Both the position numbers and the translations under genes were made by a program. Below, piece after piece: positions 13,872-15,886 of a stretch of 15,886 nucleotides of DNA. Numbering within the stretch: position 1 is the first letter of the stretch; each line of letters starts with the position of its first letter. Below the pieces are notes generated by a model. The model had not been told where the DNA came from. It was given only the letters and a program-made list of their open reading frames with translations, and did no database searches. The stretch spans positions 20,081 through 35,966 of the forward strand of contig DJEE01000127.1 in assembly GCA_002431805.1 (NCBI GenBank). The letters are read 5' to 3'. The DNA comes from Eggerthellaceae bacterium UBA5906 (lineage in GTDB: Bacteria; Actinomycetota; Coriobacteriia; Coriobacteriales; Eggerthellaceae).

Positions 13872-14755
13872 CGTTCCTCCTGGTCAGTCCCATTCTTTTC
13901 CGTTGAGGCATCGCTTGCGCCATCAAGGCGCTCCACGCGCACCGCAAGGATACGGCGGCGGCGCATAGAGTGAATCGTGAAGCGGAACCCATCCTTTTCG
14001 AACGAATAACCCGTTTGCGGCACGGTGTCTAGCATGCTCAGCACCCAACCCGCAATGGTTTCGTAGTCCTCAGACTCCGTAAGCGGCCAACCCATCTCCA
14101 CGGCATCCTCAACCGGGAAACGCCCATCGGCCAGCCACGAATCGGGCCCTTCCTGCTTTAGGATAGGCCGCTCGCGATCGGTTTCGTCGACAATTTCGCC
14201 TACGATTTCCTCAACAATGTCTTCAACGGTAATTAAACCATCGGTTCCACCGTATTCGTCCACTACGATGGCCATTTGTTGCCGTTTCGTTTGCATCTCG
14301 GTAAGCAGCGGGAACACGTCTTTCGATTCGGGCACGAACAGCGGCTCGAACGTGTAATCAACCACCGGGTCGTCACCGCGACCGTCTAGCACCGGCGGCA
14401 CCAAATCCTTGTAGTGCACAACACCGACGATACGGTCTATGTCCTCGTGGAATACGGGCAAGCGAGAATACCCTGTGCCCATCATGCGATCAACGGCCTG
14501 GCGAACCGTTTCGGTGTCTTCCACCAAAATCATGTCAACGCGCGGCGTCATGATTTCGCCAGCGTCCATGTCGCCCAAATCCAAAATCTCGTGGATCATG
14601 CGCTTCTCGTCATCAAGCAAGTCATCGCTATCCGCCACGAAATCTTTAATCTCATCTTCAGCCGAAGGCGTCTGGCGTTTTTGCGCGCCCCAAAGCCCGA
14701 ACAAGCCTTTCAACCCCTGCTTGCTACTGTCCCCGTCTTCGTTTCTTGAGTTCAT
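13868..14755 (-). CDS. CorC/HlyC-type CBS-pair protein (hemolysin C / Mg2+-Co2+ efflux family)
   Basis: A 295-residue soluble protein with the short CorC layout: no DUF21 membrane domain, a CBS pair, and a C-terminal transporter-associated domain. GEIMTPRVDMILVE (66-79) opens CBS1, with GYSRLPVFHEDIDRIVGVVH (95-114). CBS2 includes QQMAIVVDEYGGTDGLITVE (159-178), continuing EDIVEEIVGEI, the family hallmark. The CorC_HlyC domain is about 200-278 (WLADGRFPVEDAVEMG). E. coli CorC is linked to Co2+/Mg2+ efflux, and CBS pairs usually bind adenine nucleotides; the role here is inferred from the family. The ATG at 14755 has only a weak GGA upstream. It is 48 bases downstream of the hemolysin III gene and shares a GTGA overlap with the PspC gene, so the three probably form one transcript. 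Confidence 0.92.
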   Translation of the reverse strand: MNSRNEDGDSSKQGLKGLFGLWGAQKRQTPSAEDEIKDFVADSDDLLDDEKRMIHEILDLGDMDAGEIMTPRVDMILVEDTETVRQAVDRMMGTGYSRLPVFHEDIDRIVGVVHYKDLVPPVLDGRGDDPVVDYTFEPLFVPESKDVFPLLTEMQTKRQQMAIVVDEYGGTDGLITVEDIVEEIVGEIVDETDRERPILKQEGPDSWLADGRFPVEDAVEMGWPLTESEDYETIAGWVLSMLDTVPQTGYSFEKDGFRFTIHSMRRRRILAVRVERLDGASDASTEKNGTDQEER

Positions 14756-14803
14756 GCGTCCAACCGCTTCCCTATAGGCTCAACAATTCCTTAGCCAAAC
14801 AGA

Positions 14804-15613
14804 CTACATGACATACAGTACCACGGCCAGGAATTGCAGCACGCTTCCCGCTACAACCCATAAGTGGAATATGGAGTGCATGTACGGGATTTTCTTCAGC
14901 ACGTAGAAAATGCAGCCGACCGAATAGCACAGGCCGCCCGCCACCAGCAGCCAAAGCCCTGCCGCGGGAATAGCAGAGATAAGCGCCGGCAAAAACCACA
15001 CGATGGCCCATCCAAGCGCCAAATACAAAACCGCGGAAATCCAACGCGGACGAAACACCCAAAACGCCTCGCACGCCACGCCGACAATCGCAAGCGCCCA
15101 CACAAACGCGCACAGCCACGCCCCGCCCGCATCTGCAAGCGTGATCAGGCAAAACGGCGTATAGGAACCGGCGATGAACAAATAGATGCAGCTGTGGTCC
15201 AGCACTTTGAACACGCGCTTTGCCTTATCGACGGCAATGGCGTGATACAACGTTGACATGGTGTATTCCAGTAGCATGGTAAGCGAGTACACCAGTGCGG
15301 CAAACAGCAAAATGCCGCCGCCGTGCCCTACCGCTTTCACCACCAGAATGGGGATTGCGGCAATGGCGAGCAACGCCCCTATGCCGTGCGACACGGAGTT
15401 GGCAATTTCCTCGCCTAGCGTGTACTCGCGCACGTTATGCTTTTTGTTGTGCTCGTTAGCCGACGTTGCCGTGGGCTCGTTTCGATGGGCCTTTGCCTCG
15501 CGCAGGTTGTGCGGCTTAAGCTGAGAAGGGGTCCAGGCGTGAGAAGACGCAGCTGCGCAGGCCCCGCTTTTGGCGGCCTGCTGCGAAATTTTAGGTGTCA
15601 TTTCGGTATCCAT
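14804..15613 (-). CDS. Hemolysin III / PAQR-family membrane protein with N-terminal extension
   Basis: A 269-residue integral membrane protein. The conserved core starts at about residue 64 (YTLGEEIANSVSHGIGA) and holds seven hydrophobic helices. Metal-site residues typical of the hemolysin III/adiponectin-receptor (PAQR) superfamily are present: His76 in SVSHG, Ser120 and His124 in STLYHA, Asp139-His140 in LDHSCIYLFIAGSYTPF, and His246/His250 in HSIFHLW. Eukaryotic relatives are Zn-dependent ceramidase-like receptors; the bacterial activity is not settled, and the 'hemolysin' name comes from a Bacillus cereus member. The first 60 residues are hydrophilic and absent from typical members of about 210-220 residues. 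I keep the ATG at 15613, with AAAAGG just upstream, but an ATG at 15601 or a GTG within NVREY would also be open. It heads the presumed hemolysin III-corC-pspC transcript. Confidence 0.9.
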   Translation of the reverse strand: MDTEMTPKISQQAAKSGACAAASSHAWTPSQLKPHNLREAKAHRNEPTATSANEHNKKHNVREYTLGEEIANSVSHGIGALLAIAAIPILVVKAVGHGGGILLFAALVYSLTMLLEYTMSTLYHAIAVDKAKRVFKVLDHSCIYLFIAGSYTPFCLITLADAGGAWLCAFVWALAIVGVACEAFWVFRPRWISAVLYLALGWAIVWFLPALISAIPAAGLWLLVAGGLCYSVGCIFYVLKKIPYMHSIFHLWVVAGSVLQFLAVVLYVM

Positions 15614-15619
15614 ACGCCT

Positions 15620-15625
15620 TTTATA
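15620..15625 (-). promoter_or_regulatory. Candidate extended -10 of the hemolysin III gene
   Basis: The minus strand reads TGGTATAAA, an extended -10 (TGnTATAAT type). Its start point would fall on or next to the ATG at 15613, which would make the mRNA leaderless. The same bases include AAAAGG, which could instead be the ribosome binding site, so the two readings compete. Confidence 0.4.
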
Positions 15626-15711
15626 CCATACGGTTGCGAAAAATAACCGCCGGGCTGCGCGGGCGTAGCAATGCGGTTACGTAGCGGAAGCGCGCCGCTT
15701 GCAAGCAGGGT

Positions 15712-15717
15712 TATACT
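15712..15717 (+). promoter_or_regulatory. Candidate -10 box of the YqeY-family gene
   Basis: TATACT, one change from consensus, lies 53 bases upstream of the ATG. No acceptable -35 was found at 16-18 bases. It lies in the 157-base divergent region shared with the hemolysin III gene. Confidence 0.35.
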
Positions 15718-15770
15718 AGCTAGCGAGATACAGGCGTTTTGCACGCCAAACACCCAATCAAGGAGCACCT

Positions 15771-15886
15771 ATGCAGTACGACGAGCTGAAAGAGCACATC
15801 AAGCAGGCAATGAAAGCGCACGACAAAGTACGCCTGTCCATTCTTCGCCAAGTGCACGGCGAAATCAAGAACATCGAGGTGAACGA
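15771..15886 (+). CDS. YqeY-family protein (GatB/YqeY domain), first 38 codons
   Basis: The gene starts at ATG 15771, with AAGGAG (15760-15765) five bases upstream, and runs off the window edge. The visible peptide begins MQYDELKEHIKQAMKAHDKV and continues RLSILRQVHGEIKNIEVN, matching the start of YqeY-type proteins (small helical proteins of about 150 residues related to the tail of GatB). The family has an amidotransferase-like tRNA-interacting fold, but its cellular role is uncertain. Divergent from the hemolysin III gene. Family call rests on a short stretch. Confidence 0.8.
   Translation, partial: MQYDELKEHIKQAMKAHDKVRLSILRQVHGEIKNIEVN

Overview
The window looks like ordinary chromosomal DNA from a GC-biased bacterium. 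Shine-Dalgarno sites (AAGGAG, GGAGG) are good, GTG and TTG starts occur, and genes are compact with strong hairpin terminators at convergent ends. The gene complement (a '[20 protein letters not shown]'-type IMP dehydrogenase, tandem TrkA proteins, a very large one-piece ABC exporter, a PspC protein, an apeA-type M18 peptidase) suggests a gut-type actinobacterium of the Coriobacteriia, perhaps Eggerthellaceae. That assignment comes from protein resemblance only. No mobile element, CRISPR array, tRNA or rRNA was found.

Layout, left to right. (1) The 5' part of guaB leaves the window on the minus strand. (2) An NSS-family sodium/amino-acid symporter lies downstream of a 1106-residue ABC exporter, both on the minus strand. 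A terminator or attenuator hairpin separates them. (3) A divergent intergenic region with an 11-bp-arm palindrome precedes apeA on the plus strand. (4) purB is convergent with apeA and shares the intergenic terminator. (5) A MOSC-domain protein with an N-terminal cysteine cluster is on the plus strand. (6) Two TrkA/RCK proteins lie in tandem on the minus strand, separated by about 175 bases that are almost entirely inverted repeats. (7) A secreted lysozyme-like protein follows on the minus strand, then a doubtful 79-residue membrane ORF. (8) A minus-strand envelope cluster holds a hemolysin III/PAQR membrane protein, a CorC-like CBS protein and a PspC-domain protein, the last two joined by a GTGA overlap. 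(9) The first 38 codons of a YqeY-family gene lie at the right edge.

Most genes are housekeeping: purine synthesis (guaB, purB), peptide turnover (apeA), potassium control (trkA pair), cofactor-linked chemistry (MOSC) and envelope maintenance. I see no clear new multi-gene system. The parts that known families do not fully explain are the extracytoplasmic domain of the ABC exporter (three 12-residue repeats followed by a Gln-rich helical stretch), the folded spacer between the trkA genes, the palindromes upstream of guaB and between the exporter and apeA, and the CX2CX3CX2C extension on the MOSC protein.
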